Translations under genes and position numbers: made by a program
The notes under the pieces: generated by a model
The model's database searches: none
The model's input: only the letters and a program-made list of their open reading frames with translations
What the model was told of the DNA's origin: nothing
In this document: positions 27,192-36,293 of the stretch, piece after piece
Layout: each line of letters begins with the position of its first letter
Numbering within the stretch: the first letter of the stretch is position 1
NCBI GenBank assembly: GCA_964441285.1
Contig: CAYTUK010000009.1
Location: forward strand, 54,314-118,313
Source: S010-25 sp964441285
GTDB taxonomy: Bacteria > Pseudomonadota > Gammaproteobacteria > SZUA-229
DNA: 64,000 nt
Reading direction: 5' to 3'

Positions 27192-28268
27192 TTAAGCGGA
27201 AACCTGCAGTGTGTTCAACTTTCGGCGCTTACCTGCCGCATCAGCCAATTGTTTTAAACAGCGCTCCGTATTTTCCCACGACATGCAGGCATCGGTAATA
27301 CTCTGACCATAAGTAAGTGGCTGCCCAGGCACAACATTCTGTCGCCCTTCTATCAGATGGCTCTCCAGCATCAAACCTATTATCCGCTTTTCACCCGCGC
27401 TAACCTGCTGTGCAATATTGCGACATACATCAACCTGCCGGCGATAATCTTTCAGGCTATTTGCATGTGAGCAATCAATCATCATCTGGGGTTTTAAGCC
27501 ATATGTTTCTAATTGTTCTGCAGCATAGCTTACGCTACTCGCATCATAGTTCGGTTGCTTGCCACCCCGCAAAATAATATGGCAGTCATTGTTTCCTCTG
27601 GTAGAAAAAATGGCGGAATGGCCTTCTTTCGTTAAAGACATGAAAACATGCGGCCGAGAAGCCGCATTAACGGCATCAATTGCAGTTTTAAATCCGCCAT
27701 CTGTACTATTTTTAAAACCAACTGGGCAAGACAAACCTGAAGCAAGTTCGCGGTGCCCCTGACTTTCCGTTGTGCGAGCACCAATCGCACCCCAGCTAAC
27801 CAGATCAGCAATGTATTGTGGACTGATTAAATCAAGAAATTCCGTGCCGGCAGGAATTCCTTCAACCGCCAGATCCCGCAATAGCTGACGCGCCAACTTG
27901 AGACCCTTATTAATACGAAAACTGCCATCTAGATCCGGGTCATTAATTAATCCCTTCCAGCCCACCGTGGTGCGTGGTTTTTCAAAATACACGCGCATAA
28001 CGATACAAAGATCATCCTTAAACTCGCTGATTAATGGTTTTAACCGCAGCGCATATTCACGCGCAGCTTCTGGGTCATGCACGGAGCAAGGACCGACAAC
28101 AACCATTAGCCGGTCATCACTGCCATGCAAAATAGCATGGATAGCATTACGCGCATGATAAACCGTTTCTGACGCCGGCTCATCCATAGGGATTGCTTTA
28201 TGCAAAACTTCTGGTGCAAGCACTTCCTGCAAACCTGTTATACGCACATCATCAGTTTTAAAAATCAT
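27192..28268 (-). CDS. aroG: 3-deoxy-7-phosphoheptulonate synthase, class I
   Basis: 358 residues. Joins phosphoenolpyruvate and erythrose 4-phosphate in the first step of aromatic amino acid synthesis. Family motifs: VVVGPCSVHDP, MRVYFEKPRTTVGWKGL, AGTEFLDLISPQY, IGARTTESQ and IDCSHANS. Typical type I alpha length. The N-terminal extension that carries feedback inhibition is present, but I cannot tell whether Phe, Tyr or Trp is the effector, so aroG is a generic symbol (aroF or aroH possible). Confidence 0.93.
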   Translation of the reverse strand: MIFKTDDVRITGLQEVLAPEVLHKAIPMDEPASETVYHARNAIHAILHGSDDRLMVVVGPCSVHDPEAAREYALRLKPLISEFKDDLCIVMRVYFEKPRTTVGWKGLINDPDLDGSFRINKGLKLARQLLRDLAVEGIPAGTEFLDLISPQYIADLVSWGAIGARTTESQGHRELASGLSCPVGFKNSTDGGFKTAIDAVNAASRPHVFMSLTKEGHSAIFSTRGNNDCHIILRGGKQPNYDASSVSYAAEQLETYGLKPQMMIDCSHANSLKDYRRQVDVCRNIAQQVSAGEKRIIGLMLESHLIEGRQNVVPGQPLTYGQSITDACMSWENTERCLKQLADAAGKRRKLNTLQVSA

Positions 28269-28525
28269 CTTGCTTTTCTCTGGCCATTTTTCAACTAGCA
28301 GGTGTGTTGATTATTTTAAATCAAAGCACCCAGACAGCGTTGCCATCAAAGCGAGTGATCAAATAACCACAACAACCAGCTGTGACTACTGTTAATGCCT
28401 TTGTTAATGTCTGATTATATAGTAATTTTCGGCCGCAATAAATGCAGCCTGGGTTGCGTGCAGGGTTTATTTTTCCCGCTGTACCCTATAGCTTATCCAG
28501 TAACGCAGGCAGTTCATACAAACGG

Positions 28526-28807
28526 CTAATTTCTACAGCCAGGATGGTGGGCAGACAAGGCCACATCAATAGTCGCACCCGGCCCAAGCTTTTCGGGTAA
28601 TGAGTGAACCAGTGCATTTTCAGCTAAGGCTATATTTTCAGGCAAATAAAGCACATGATGGACTGTGTCTGTGGCTTGTTGATACCCTATTTTATGGTAG
28701 CCAGCAATAAATCCACCAACGAAAACCATCAGCAGTAACAAAATCAGACTCATGCCTGCCTTAAGCAGATCACACGTATCTAACAGAACAGGTGCCACGG
28801 TGCTCAT
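28526..28807 (-). CDS. Hypothetical small single-pass membrane protein
   Basis: 93 residues. One clear membrane segment (about 17-37, LLLLMVFVGGFIAG) follows a short acidic N-terminus, and the remaining 55 residues are polar. No family recognised and no strong ribosome-binding site. It lies 54 bp downstream of the IMPase-family gene on the same strand, so it may be the last gene of the SDR-IMPase unit. Confidence 0.45.
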   Translation of the reverse strand: MSTVAPVLLDTCDLLKAGMSLILLLLMVFVGGFIAGYHKIGYQQATDTVHHVLYLPENIALAENALVHSLPEKLGPGATIDVALSAHHPGCRN

Positions 28808-28861
28808 TCAGGGACAGCATATAAATTCATATTACATTTTCAACAAAATTAGTCTTTTTTC

Positions 28862-29683
28862 TTAAACCTCAGCGACCGGTATGTTGACCCATTGATACCA
28901 GTGTTTGAATAAATCCTCATCAAGTGCACCTAATACCGAACGGGTTTCCAGTTGTGCACGAAACACCGGTTCATTATCTAGCGCAATACTATGCCCCCCC
29001 GCTTCGGCAAATATCAGGCTGCCCGCCGCATAATCCCAGAGTTTCTGACCGCCGTGTATATAGAGATCAAAACGCCCTGCCGCCAACCAGCACCAATCAA
29101 TCGCTGAAGAGCCCAGATTACGTTGAGAAATAGCTAAATTATCACTTATGAATCTTGATGATAAAGCCGTAGGTAATCGTTTTAAGTCAATTTCGGCAAT
29201 AATGTGTTTATTTTTCTCCAGCGTAGACTTTTGATAGCTAAGTACGTCACCATTTAATCTCGCACCTTTGCCCTTGATTGCGGTAAACATCTCATCGCGT
29301 ACTGGATCATAAATCAGCCCAAGCTGCTGTTTCCGGTTGATGATTAGCGCAATTGAGACTGCAAAAAAAGGTAATCCAGCAGCAAAATTACTGGTCCCAT
29401 CAAGCGGATCCACACACCAGTAACCCGTATTTTTCTGCAGAACAGCAAGCTGCTCCTGCTCGCTCATTTCTTCTCCCAGCAGGGCGTAATCCGGCCATAT
29501 TTGAAACAGCTCTGCCTGTAGACGCGCCTGCATCGCAAGGTCAGCGGGGGTAACAACGCTACCGTCATCCTTATATTCATACTCAGAACACCCAAACTCA
29601 TCTAACAGCTCTTCTTTTGCTGCTTTACGCACCAGCGCTTCAAGTGTGCTTAAATCAACTAACATCTGATCAGGTAAACTCAT
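28862..29683 (-). CDS. Inositol monophosphatase family protein
   Basis: 273 residues. The Mg-dependent phosphatase signatures are present: GEE at 70-72, DPLDGTSNF at 92-100 and WDYAAG near the C-terminus, plus the N-terminal TPADLAMQ. These ligate metal and activate water in IMPase, SuhB, CysQ and HisN relatives. The substrate (inositol phosphate, PAP, NADP or histidinol phosphate) cannot be chosen from sequence; it lacks features I would use to call suhB or cysQ. It is 32 bp after the SDR gene. Confidence 0.88.
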   Translation of the reverse strand: MSLPDQMLVDLSTLEALVRKAAKEELLDEFGCSEYEYKDDGSVVTPADLAMQARLQAELFQIWPDYALLGEEMSEQEQLAVLQKNTGYWCVDPLDGTSNFAAGLPFFAVSIALIINRKQQLGLIYDPVRDEMFTAIKGKGARLNGDVLSYQKSTLEKNKHIIAEIDLKRLPTALSSRFISDNLAISQRNLGSSAIDWCWLAAGRFDLYIHGGQKLWDYAAGSLIFAEAGGHSIALDNEPVFRAQLETRSVLGALDEDLFKHWYQWVNIPVAEV

Positions 29684-29715
29684 TATTTAATACCTGGAAT
29701 ACATTTGTGGCCTAA

Positions 29716-30408
29716 TTACCATGGGATATCACTGCCATCAATATCGATAAAACGGCCATTGTCATCAGCAGTCAGGGATTTAATGATGGAGAATAGTTGT
29801 ATCACACATTCAGCAACAGAAATTTCTGCATCCACACCACCCATATCAGTTTTTACCCAACCCGGATGCATGGCCACACAGTTAATAGTCTGTGACTGTA
29901 AATCAATTGAAAGACTTTTAACCACGGCATTAAGCGCCGCTTTACTGGAACGATAGATATAACTATTACCCGAATCATTATCCCCCATGCTACCCATTTT
30001 ACTGCTGATACAAACCACCTGTTTCTTACTGCCCAGAACAAGTTGTCCGATAAAAGCTTCAACCATTTTTAACGGTGCAATACTGTTTATCTGCAATGTC
30101 TGCAACCAGTCGGCGACATCAACCGAACCAAATTCATTGTTATCAGAACCATACACACCCGCATTATTGATAAGCAGATCAATCGGCTCATTTCTTAATT
30201 CATACGAAAGTGCCTGTAGCGTTGCCAGCTCCATCATATCTGCAATGTGTACGCTAATCAGACCATTGGATAATTTGGCCAGAGCAAATAAATGCTCTGC
30301 ATTATGCGGATTACGGCAACAGGCAAATACGCGCCAGCCCTGCCGCATCGCGTAATGCACCATTTCAAGCCCAATACCTCGATTGGCACCGGTAATTAGA
30401 ATATTCAA
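29716..30408 (-). CDS. Short-chain dehydrogenase/reductase
   Basis: 230 residues. Classical SDR: TGANRGIG at 6-13 for NAD(P), NNAG at 81-84, the active-site Ser in CISSKMG and Y152-x3-K156. The pattern (MHPGWVKTDMGG) resembles the C-factor/sniffer branch of small SDRs. The substrate is unknown. First gene of a probable unit with the IMPase-family gene. Confidence 0.88.
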   Translation of the reverse strand: MNILITGANRGIGLEMVHYAMRQGWRVFACCRNPHNAEHLFALAKLSNGLISVHIADMMELATLQALSYELRNEPIDLLINNAGVYGSDNNEFGSVDVADWLQTLQINSIAPLKMVEAFIGQLVLGSKKQVVCISSKMGSMGDNDSGNSYIYRSSKAALNAVVKSLSIDLQSQTINCVAMHPGWVKTDMGGVDAEISVAECVIQLFSIIKSLTADDNGRFIDIDGSDIPW

Positions 30409-30572
30409 AATAGTATCCAGATGGAAAAGTTAAGCCTGGTATTGTACACATAACCAAACTTACAATGCATGATTACCCGATTTTATCACCGGTATTGGCA
30501 TCTAAAATATCGACACGACTGAACAGGTAGCGCAGGATAATAAATATTATCACCCAGTATTACTGATTAATA

Positions 30573-32309
30573 TTACTGACTAATATTATAAAGCTGATTT
30601 AAATAGAATTGCTCGAACTCATCACCTGGCAATGCCTTGCTCCAGTAATAACCCTGTGCATACTGACAGCCAAGACCTTTTAGCATCGCCAGTTGACGTT
30701 CGTTTTCAACACCTTCAGCCAGTAAATTCAGTTTTAAACCACGGGTTAAGCCGGCAATTGCACTAACAATTGCGCTGTCTTCTTCATTATCAGGGATGCC
30801 ATCAATAAAAGTTTTATCAATTTTGACCGTATCAACCGGAAATTTTTTCAGGTAAGCCAAAGAAGCATAACCTGTACCAAAGTCATCAAGTGAAACACTG
30901 ATGCCCATCTCACGCAGCTTACCTAATGTTGCTTCCACTCCTCCGTGATTATCAATCAGTGTCTGTTCTGTAATTTCAACTGCCAGTGATTTCCCCTCAA
31001 CACCATGTTCATCCATCGCTCGAGCAAACAAACTAACAAGATCCTGCTCCTTAAATTGTCGCGGCGACAAATTAATGGAGATCAGCTGGTTTTCTAGCCC
31101 CACGCTTTCCCAGGCCTTTAACTGTTTGCATACACTTATAATTAACCATTCACCCAGCGTTATAATTAAACTGCTATCTTCAATCGTTCCGACAAAATCT
31201 TCTGGATGAATCATACCTTTATCAGGATGCTGCCAACGCAACAGTGCCTCAACACAAAAAACTTCATTTTTATGCAAATCAATAACTGGCTGATAATAAA
31301 TATAGAATTCATCCGACTCAAAAGCGGAACGTAAACTATTCTCCAGCTCCAGGCGTTTCATTGCCGTCACACTCATCTCGGGTTTGTAAAACTGAAAACA
31401 GTGCCGACCATTCTCTTTTGCACGGTACATCGCCGTATCCGCATTTTTTAATATCTTCCTGGCATCATCACCGTCTTCAGGGAAAATAGCGATACCGATA
31501 CTTGCGCTGGTATAGGTTTCCTGATCATCCAGCCTGACATTATGCTCAAGAATAGTGGTTAAATTATCCGCAATGGATATCGCATCCTCAGCTCCTTCGA
31601 TACCTTCTATAATAACAGCAAATTCATCACCACCGATACGAGCAATAGTGTCCGCTCGCCGTAGCGAGCGCGCAATTAGCTTGCCAACAGCCCGGATAAG
31701 CTTATCTCCAGCATCATGGCCAAAGGAGTCATTTACCAGTTTAAAATCATCAATATCAACCAGTAATAATGCAATGGATGTGTGGCTACGTTCGGCACGA
31801 ACTATCGCCTGCTCAAGCCGATCAGCGAATAATAGACGATTGGGCAAATCGGTTAATGTATCTCGATAGGCGAGGAGCTCAACTTTGCGCTCAGCAACCA
31901 CCTTCGCGACCACTGATTTCACTCGATGTTTCAATACTGCCCATTTAATGGGCTTGGTAATGAAATCGATGGCACCAACTTCGTAAGCGCGTTCAACCGA
32001 GGCATCATCATCAAGACCGGTAATCATTATCACCGGAATGTCAGCATGTCCATTATCTTTAAGCTGCTGACAGGTGGTAAATCCGTCAATACCCGGCATG
32101 ACTGCATCGAGCAAAATGAGTGCAGGGTGATATTTTTCTACGGCTTTAATCGCTTCCAGACCATCGGACGCCTCAATAATATCAAATGCTTCTGATTCAA
32201 GTACATGGCGAACCATCAGACGGATAGAAGGGTCATCGTCTGCCAGAACTACTATTGGTCGCTCCTCACATTTCTGTGTGTCATTGAAGAGTGATACAAC
32301 ATTTGACAT
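30573..32309 (-). CDS. Response regulator with REC-GGDEF-EAL domains
   Basis: 578 residues. REC at about 18-135 (ADDDPS, LLLDAVMPGIDGF, K near 118), GGDEF at about 145-305 with intact GGDEF and an RRAD I-site five residues before it, EAL at about 325-565 with EALLRW, EITEQ, DDFGTGYASL and AEGVE. Both the synthetic and the hydrolytic motif look functional, so it may be a bifunctional c-di-GMP enzyme switched by phosphorylation. The partner kinase is not adjacent. An 8-bp hairpin with AAAA loop at 32355-32374 lies just upstream. Its C-terminal stop lies beside degenerate heptamers. Confidence 0.92.
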   Translation of the reverse strand: MSNVVSLFNDTQKCEERPIVVLADDDPSIRLMVRHVLESEAFDIIEASDGLEAIKAVEKYHPALILLDAVMPGIDGFTTCQQLKDNGHADIPVIMITGLDDDASVERAYEVGAIDFITKPIKWAVLKHRVKSVVAKVVAERKVELLAYRDTLTDLPNRLLFADRLEQAIVRAERSHTSIALLLVDIDDFKLVNDSFGHDAGDKLIRAVGKLIARSLRRADTIARIGGDEFAVIIEGIEGAEDAISIADNLTTILEHNVRLDDQETYTSASIGIAIFPEDGDDARKILKNADTAMYRAKENGRHCFQFYKPEMSVTAMKRLELENSLRSAFESDEFYIYYQPVIDLHKNEVFCVEALLRWQHPDKGMIHPEDFVGTIEDSSLIITLGEWLIISVCKQLKAWESVGLENQLISINLSPRQFKEQDLVSLFARAMDEHGVEGKSLAVEITEQTLIDNHGGVEATLGKLREMGISVSLDDFGTGYASLAYLKKFPVDTVKIDKTFIDGIPDNEEDSAIVSAIAGLTRGLKLNLLAEGVENERQLAMLKGLGCQYAQGYYWSKALPGDEFEQFYLNQLYNISQ

Positions 32310-32547
32310 AGATTAACTACTCCCATTTTTTAGTTACTGATCATCCAGAAAATACTGTTCAGAAAACTGGACAGCTTATGTCCTACTGCTCACACGATGC
32401 TACACATTATGCACATAATTAAGCGATGAACTAAGTGTAGCCTGTGTCGGCTAAATCTACAGCAAATTAGTTTTTTTTATTCTTAGCCGCCTTGACATCT
32501 GATACTACAGTACAAAAATCTCTCTGGGAAGGGCATTTATCAATGAT

Positions 32548-35181
32548 TTACAGACTTTTACTTACCAGTTCAGCCACATCTTTCGACAGCTTAGGCAATG
32601 ACAATAAGCGCTGTAACTGTGCTTTCATTAAGACCTGACGAGCTTTATCGTAGCGCTTCCACCGTGTTAAAGGAATCGACAGTCGCGAAGCAATCTGTGG
32701 ATTTAGCACGTCCAGTTTTTCAATATACTGGCCTAATAATTGATAACCGTAGCCACTATGATGATGAAAGCACAGCGGGTTGAGCGAACAGAACACACCC
32801 AGTAGAGCACGCACACGATTAGGGTTTTTAATGTCAAAATCGGGGTGCTCAAATAATACCTCGACACGCTTTAATGTTGCAGCAGCGGGCGCACTGGCCT
32901 GTATGCTAAACCATTTATCCAGCACCAGATCATCCTGTTTCCACTGCATATAAAATGCATCGATAACTTCATTCGACTGCTCGGCTTCATGGTGCACCAG
33001 TACTTTGAATGCAACCAACTGGTTGGTCATATTGTCTGCTGTGTCAAATTGAGCTCTGGCCAGTGACTCACCGACCCCAGGTATATACATAAGATAAGAC
33101 AGCGCCATATTACGCACAAACCGTTTCCCCATCGACGCGGGAGTTAAGTCAAATACCTGAACATTATTTTTTTCATAGATAGCCAGCCAGTCAGCTTGCA
33201 GCTGCTGCGCCATTTGCTGATGAATAAATTCACGCGCCCGATAAATTGCAGTAACATCAATAACTGTCATCATCTCGCTAATATATGAGATAGAAGGTAA
33301 TGCCAGTGCGCGTGCCAATAGCGCATTATCCAGTGTTTTATTTTTTAGTGTTGTACGACAGGCCTCAATAAAATAGTCAGGTACGACCAAAGTATGCTGT
33401 TGTTGAATGGCTTTAACCAGATCAAGAATGATACATGTTGCTAATTGCTGACCAGCATCCCAACGGTTAAACGCATCATTTTCGTACCGCATGCAGAAGG
33501 CCAGCTCTTCATTTTCCCGCGCATAACTTAACTTGACCGGTGCCGAATATCCCTTAAGAATGGACAAAACAGGTTTTTCCTTCACTCCATTAAAAACAAA
33601 CTGCTGTTCAACATCGGTAAAGTCCAGCACAAACGTTTCACCTCTTTGTGACTGATAAGCAGCAGTATAATCCACCGTCATTAAATTACCATTGTGCTCC
33701 ATCAGACTTACAGAAATCGGGATATGGAACGGTAATTTTGTTGCCTGTTTTGGTGTTGCTGGAGTGGTCTGCGACAGGGTAAGAGTATAGCGTTGCGAAT
33801 TAACCTCGTAATCTTCCGTCACTTTTAAAGTTGGTGTCCCCGCCTGATGATACCAACGCCTGAACTGGGTTAAATCCAGATCTGAAGCCGCTTCCATTGC
33901 ACTCACAAAATCTTCTGTGGTCACTGCTTGCCCATCAAAGCGATCGAAATAAATATCCATACCACGGTGAAAATACTCCTTGCCCAGCAAAGTGTAAATC
34001 ATACGAATAACTTCCGCACCTTTGTTGTACACCGTTACCGTATAAAAATTATTAATTTCCTGATAAGAATCTGGCTGAATTGGGTGCGCCATCGGTCCAC
34101 CATCTTCAGCAAACTGTGCAGTTCTTAAAATATTCACATCATCAATGCGTTGAGGCGCAGCTGCATTCATATCCGCGCTAAATTGCTGATCGCGAAACAC
34201 GGTTAAACCTTCTTTCAAGGTTAGCTGGAACCAGTCACGACAGGTGACACGGTTGCCACTCCAGTTATGGAAATATTCGTGACCAATCACACCTTCTATG
34301 CCAATAAAATCGGTATCCGTCGCCGTCGACTGCATGGCCAGCACATATTTGGAATTAAATACATTTAGTCCCTTGTTTTCCATCGCGCCCATATTAAAAT
34401 CATCCACCGCAACGATGTTATAAACATCCAGATCGTATTCACGACCAAAGGTTTCTTCATCCCATCGCATTGCGCGAATTAACGAGGCCATCGCATGGTC
34501 ACATTTTTCAATATTATGTGACTCAACATAGATACGTAATAAAACATTACGCCCAGACATAGTGGTGAAGTGGTCTTCAATATAATCCAGATTACCCGCG
34601 ACCAGTGCAAACAGATAACAGGGTTTTTTAAAAGGATCCTGCCATAATGCCCAATGTCGACCATCGCCATGGTCGCCCCTGTCAACAGGGTTCCCATTGG
34701 AAAGTAAAACCGGGTATTTTGATTTATCGGCAACAATATATGTACTGAAAACGGCCATTACATCCGGTCGATCAGGATAATAGGTGATCTTTCTAAACCC
34801 TTCAGCTTCACATTGAGTGCAGAAATTTCCGCTGGATTTATACAATCCTTCCAGAGAGAAATTTTCCTGCGGCCTAACCAATGTATCAATTTCGAGCTTA
34901 AACGTATCCGGCATATTTGCCAGAGTAAGCGTTGTATCATCGACCGAATACTGCGCCGCAGTTAAAACCACACCATCGCACTTCACTGTGCCTAATTCAA
35001 GTTGTTCGCCATCCAATACCAGCGTGCGGGATTCAACTGAAGGATTTTTCCGTAACTGCAAACACGAATGAATCTGTGTTTTTTCTTCACCCAGATCGAA
35101 TCGTAAATCTACTTTATCAACCCAAAATGCAGGTTGCGTATAATCATTTAAATTAATCGTTTTAGATGTCGCGTTTTTCAT
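32548..35181 (-). CDS. pepN: Aminopeptidase N
   Basis: 877 residues from the ATG at 35181 (an ATG 20 codons upstream is in frame, but the family N-terminus begins near MKNATSK). M1 metallopeptidase of the gammaproteobacterial PepN type: substrate-recognition GAMEN, zinc motif HEYFH and the downstream glutamate in LKEGLTVF. The C-terminal helical domain is complete. Cytosolic removal of N-terminal amino acids from peptides. Divergent from tRNA-Pro. Confidence 0.95.
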   Translation of the reverse strand: MKNATSKTINLNDYTQPAFWVDKVDLRFDLGEEKTQIHSCLQLRKNPSVESRTLVLDGEQLELGTVKCDGVVLTAAQYSVDDTTLTLANMPDTFKLEIDTLVRPQENFSLEGLYKSSGNFCTQCEAEGFRKITYYPDRPDVMAVFSTYIVADKSKYPVLLSNGNPVDRGDHGDGRHWALWQDPFKKPCYLFALVAGNLDYIEDHFTTMSGRNVLLRIYVESHNIEKCDHAMASLIRAMRWDEETFGREYDLDVYNIVAVDDFNMGAMENKGLNVFNSKYVLAMQSTATDTDFIGIEGVIGHEYFHNWSGNRVTCRDWFQLTLKEGLTVFRDQQFSADMNAAAPQRIDDVNILRTAQFAEDGGPMAHPIQPDSYQEINNFYTVTVYNKGAEVIRMIYTLLGKEYFHRGMDIYFDRFDGQAVTTEDFVSAMEAASDLDLTQFRRWYHQAGTPTLKVTEDYEVNSQRYTLTLSQTTPATPKQATKLPFHIPISVSLMEHNGNLMTVDYTAAYQSQRGETFVLDFTDVEQQFVFNGVKEKPVLSILKGYSAPVKLSYARENEELAFCMRYENDAFNRWDAGQQLATCIILDLVKAIQQQHTLVVPDYFIEACRTTLKNKTLDNALLARALALPSISYISEMMTVIDVTAIYRAREFIHQQMAQQLQADWLAIYEKNNVQVFDLTPASMGKRFVRNMALSYLMYIPGVGESLARAQFDTADNMTNQLVAFKVLVHHEAEQSNEVIDAFYMQWKQDDLVLDKWFSIQASAPAAATLKRVEVLFEHPDFDIKNPNRVRALLGVFCSLNPLCFHHHSGYGYQLLGQYIEKLDVLNPQIASRLSIPLTRWKRYDKARQVLMKAQLQRLLSLPKLSKDVAELVSKSL

Positions 35182-35354
35182 TATTCTCAATATGGTGTGG
35201 TTAAGCGTAAAAGCATACATGAGTATACAAATTGCAGACAACTATTTTCAAATCAAAAACACATGGCTGTCAGTTTTTAACCTGTCCTTTATCTATAAAA
35301 AAGGCTCGATAACTATCACTAACGTATTGAATAGTGTATCCTACATTGCATTTC

Positions 35355-35431
35355 CGGGGCGTAGCGCAGTCTGGTAGCGCACTACACTGGGGGTGTAGTG
35401 GTCACAGGTTCAAATCCTGTCGTCCCGACCA
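35355..35431 (+). tRNA. tRNA-Pro (anticodon GGG)
   Basis: 77 bases with CCA encoded. The acceptor stem CGGGGCG pairs with CGTCCCG (one G-T), the D arm is GCGC/GCGC, the anticodon loop CTGGGGG holds GGG at 35389-35391, and the T arm is ACAGG-TTCAAAT-CCTGT. It sits between pepN and the MerR/ihfA end of the translation operon. I found no duplicate of its 3' end that would mark an attachment site. Confidence 0.97.
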
Positions 35432-35490
35432 TTTCAGAATTTACAGTACGCTATCCTTTTAGCCAAAACCCTTTCCTGTGTTAAGTTAGC

Positions 35491-35598
35491 TCAGGTCATG
35501 ATGCCGTATTGCGCCCACATATCATGCAAGCTTGCCTCAACACCAGGCTTATAAAACCAAACAGATAAACCCGCCATCTGCTCGCGTAGAGAAACCAT
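35491..35598 (-). CDS. Possible 35-residue peptide beside tRNA-Pro
   Basis: ATG at 35598 to TGA at 35491, with sensible composition (VWFYKPGVEASLHDMW). It begins just past the terminator of the MerR gene and reads like the C-terminal end of a larger protein, so it may be a gene remnant. No ribosome-binding site and no family recognised. Confidence 0.25.
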   Translation of the reverse strand: MVSLREQMAGLSVWFYKPGVEASLHDMWAQYGIMT

Positions 35599-35604
35599 CA
35601 GACA

Positions 35605-35630
35605 TTAAAAAACCGGCGCAAACCGGTTAT
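35605..35630 (-). terminator. Terminator after the MerR-like gene
   Basis: On the minus strand AACCGG-TTTGCG-CCGGTT is followed by T residues, 25-50 bases past the stop codon at 35655. It probably ends the pheST-ihfA-merR transcript. Confidence 0.75.
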
Positions 35631-35654
35631 TTAAGCATTCATCTACTGTAAAGA

Positions 35655-36011
35655 TTATCTCTTCAAAATGGACAATAACCCTTCCAGTTCATCCCGCAGT
35701 TGTCGAATAATCTGCTGGCTCTGATTATTATCCTCGGCGACTTCTTCACCTGTGAGTTTCTGTCGAGCTCCACCAATTGTGTAACCCTGATCGTACAACA
35801 GACTTCGAATCTGGCGGATCAAAATAACATCATGGCGCTGATAGTAACGCCGGTTACCACGCCTTTTTACGGGTTTAAGCTGAGAAAACTCCTGCTCCCA
35901 GTAGCGTAGTACATGTGATTTAACACCACACAGCTCACTGACTTCCCCAATGGTAAAATAGCGTTTTCCGGGAATAACCGGTAATTCATTATTATTGCTG
36001 GCTTCCAGCAT
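35655..36011 (-). CDS. MerR-family transcriptional regulator downstream of ihfA
   Basis: 118 residues. The MerR helix-turn-helix and wing run from about 17 to 85 (YFTIGEVSELCGVKSHVLRYWE, RRGNRRYYQRHDV split by a short linker). A coiled-coil dimer helix follows with no metal-binding cysteines. This short MerR gene follows ihfA in many gammaproteobacteria; its targets are unknown. It starts inside the last codons of ihfA (20-bp overlap). Confidence 0.9.
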   Translation of the reverse strand: MLEASNNNELPVIPGKRYFTIGEVSELCGVKSHVLRYWEQEFSQLKPVKRRGNRRYYQRHDVILIRQIRSLLYDQGYTIGGARQKLTGEEVAEDNNQSQQIIRQLRDELEGLLSILKR

Positions 36012-36291
36012 AGGCTTCTACTCTTTGCTTCAGTTTCTGTCCAGGTCTGAAGGTTACGACACGACGTGCTGAGATGGGTATTTCTTCCCCTGTTTTAGGA
36101 TTTCGCCCTGGGCGTTCGGTTTTATTGCGCAAAACAAAATTACCATATCCCGAAAGTTTTACGTGATTTGCATTCCCCAGTGCGACTCTGACCTCTTCAA
36201 AGAAAAGTTCAACCAATTCTTTTGCTTCACGTTTATTTAAACCCAGCTCTTCGTATAAGCTCTCTGCCATATTGGCTTTCGTCAATGCCAT
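35992..36291 (-). CDS. ihfA: Integration host factor alpha subunit
   Basis: 99 residues. HU/IHF fold with the DNA-intercalating arm RPGRNPKTGEEIPI and the start MALTKANMAE typical of IhfA. It pairs with IhfB to bend DNA. It begins 2 bp after pheT, the same order as in E. coli (pheST-ihfA). Confidence 0.97.
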   Translation of the reverse strand: MALTKANMAESLYEELGLNKREAKELVELFFEEVRVALGNANHVKLSGYGNFVLRNKTERPGRNPKTGEEIPISARRVVTFRPGQKLKQRVEAYAGSQQ

Positions 36292-36293
36292 AC

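Noticed and set aside
32355..32374. LexA-like box (CTG ... CAG) upstream of the REC-GGDEF-EAL gene
   Set aside because: The spacing is 14 bases rather than 10 and the arms form an 8-bp hairpin instead, so a LexA site is not supported.
35355..35654. Integrated element at tRNA-Pro
   Set aside because: No integrase gene and no second copy of the tRNA 3' end were seen; only a 35-codon doubtful frame lies nearby.
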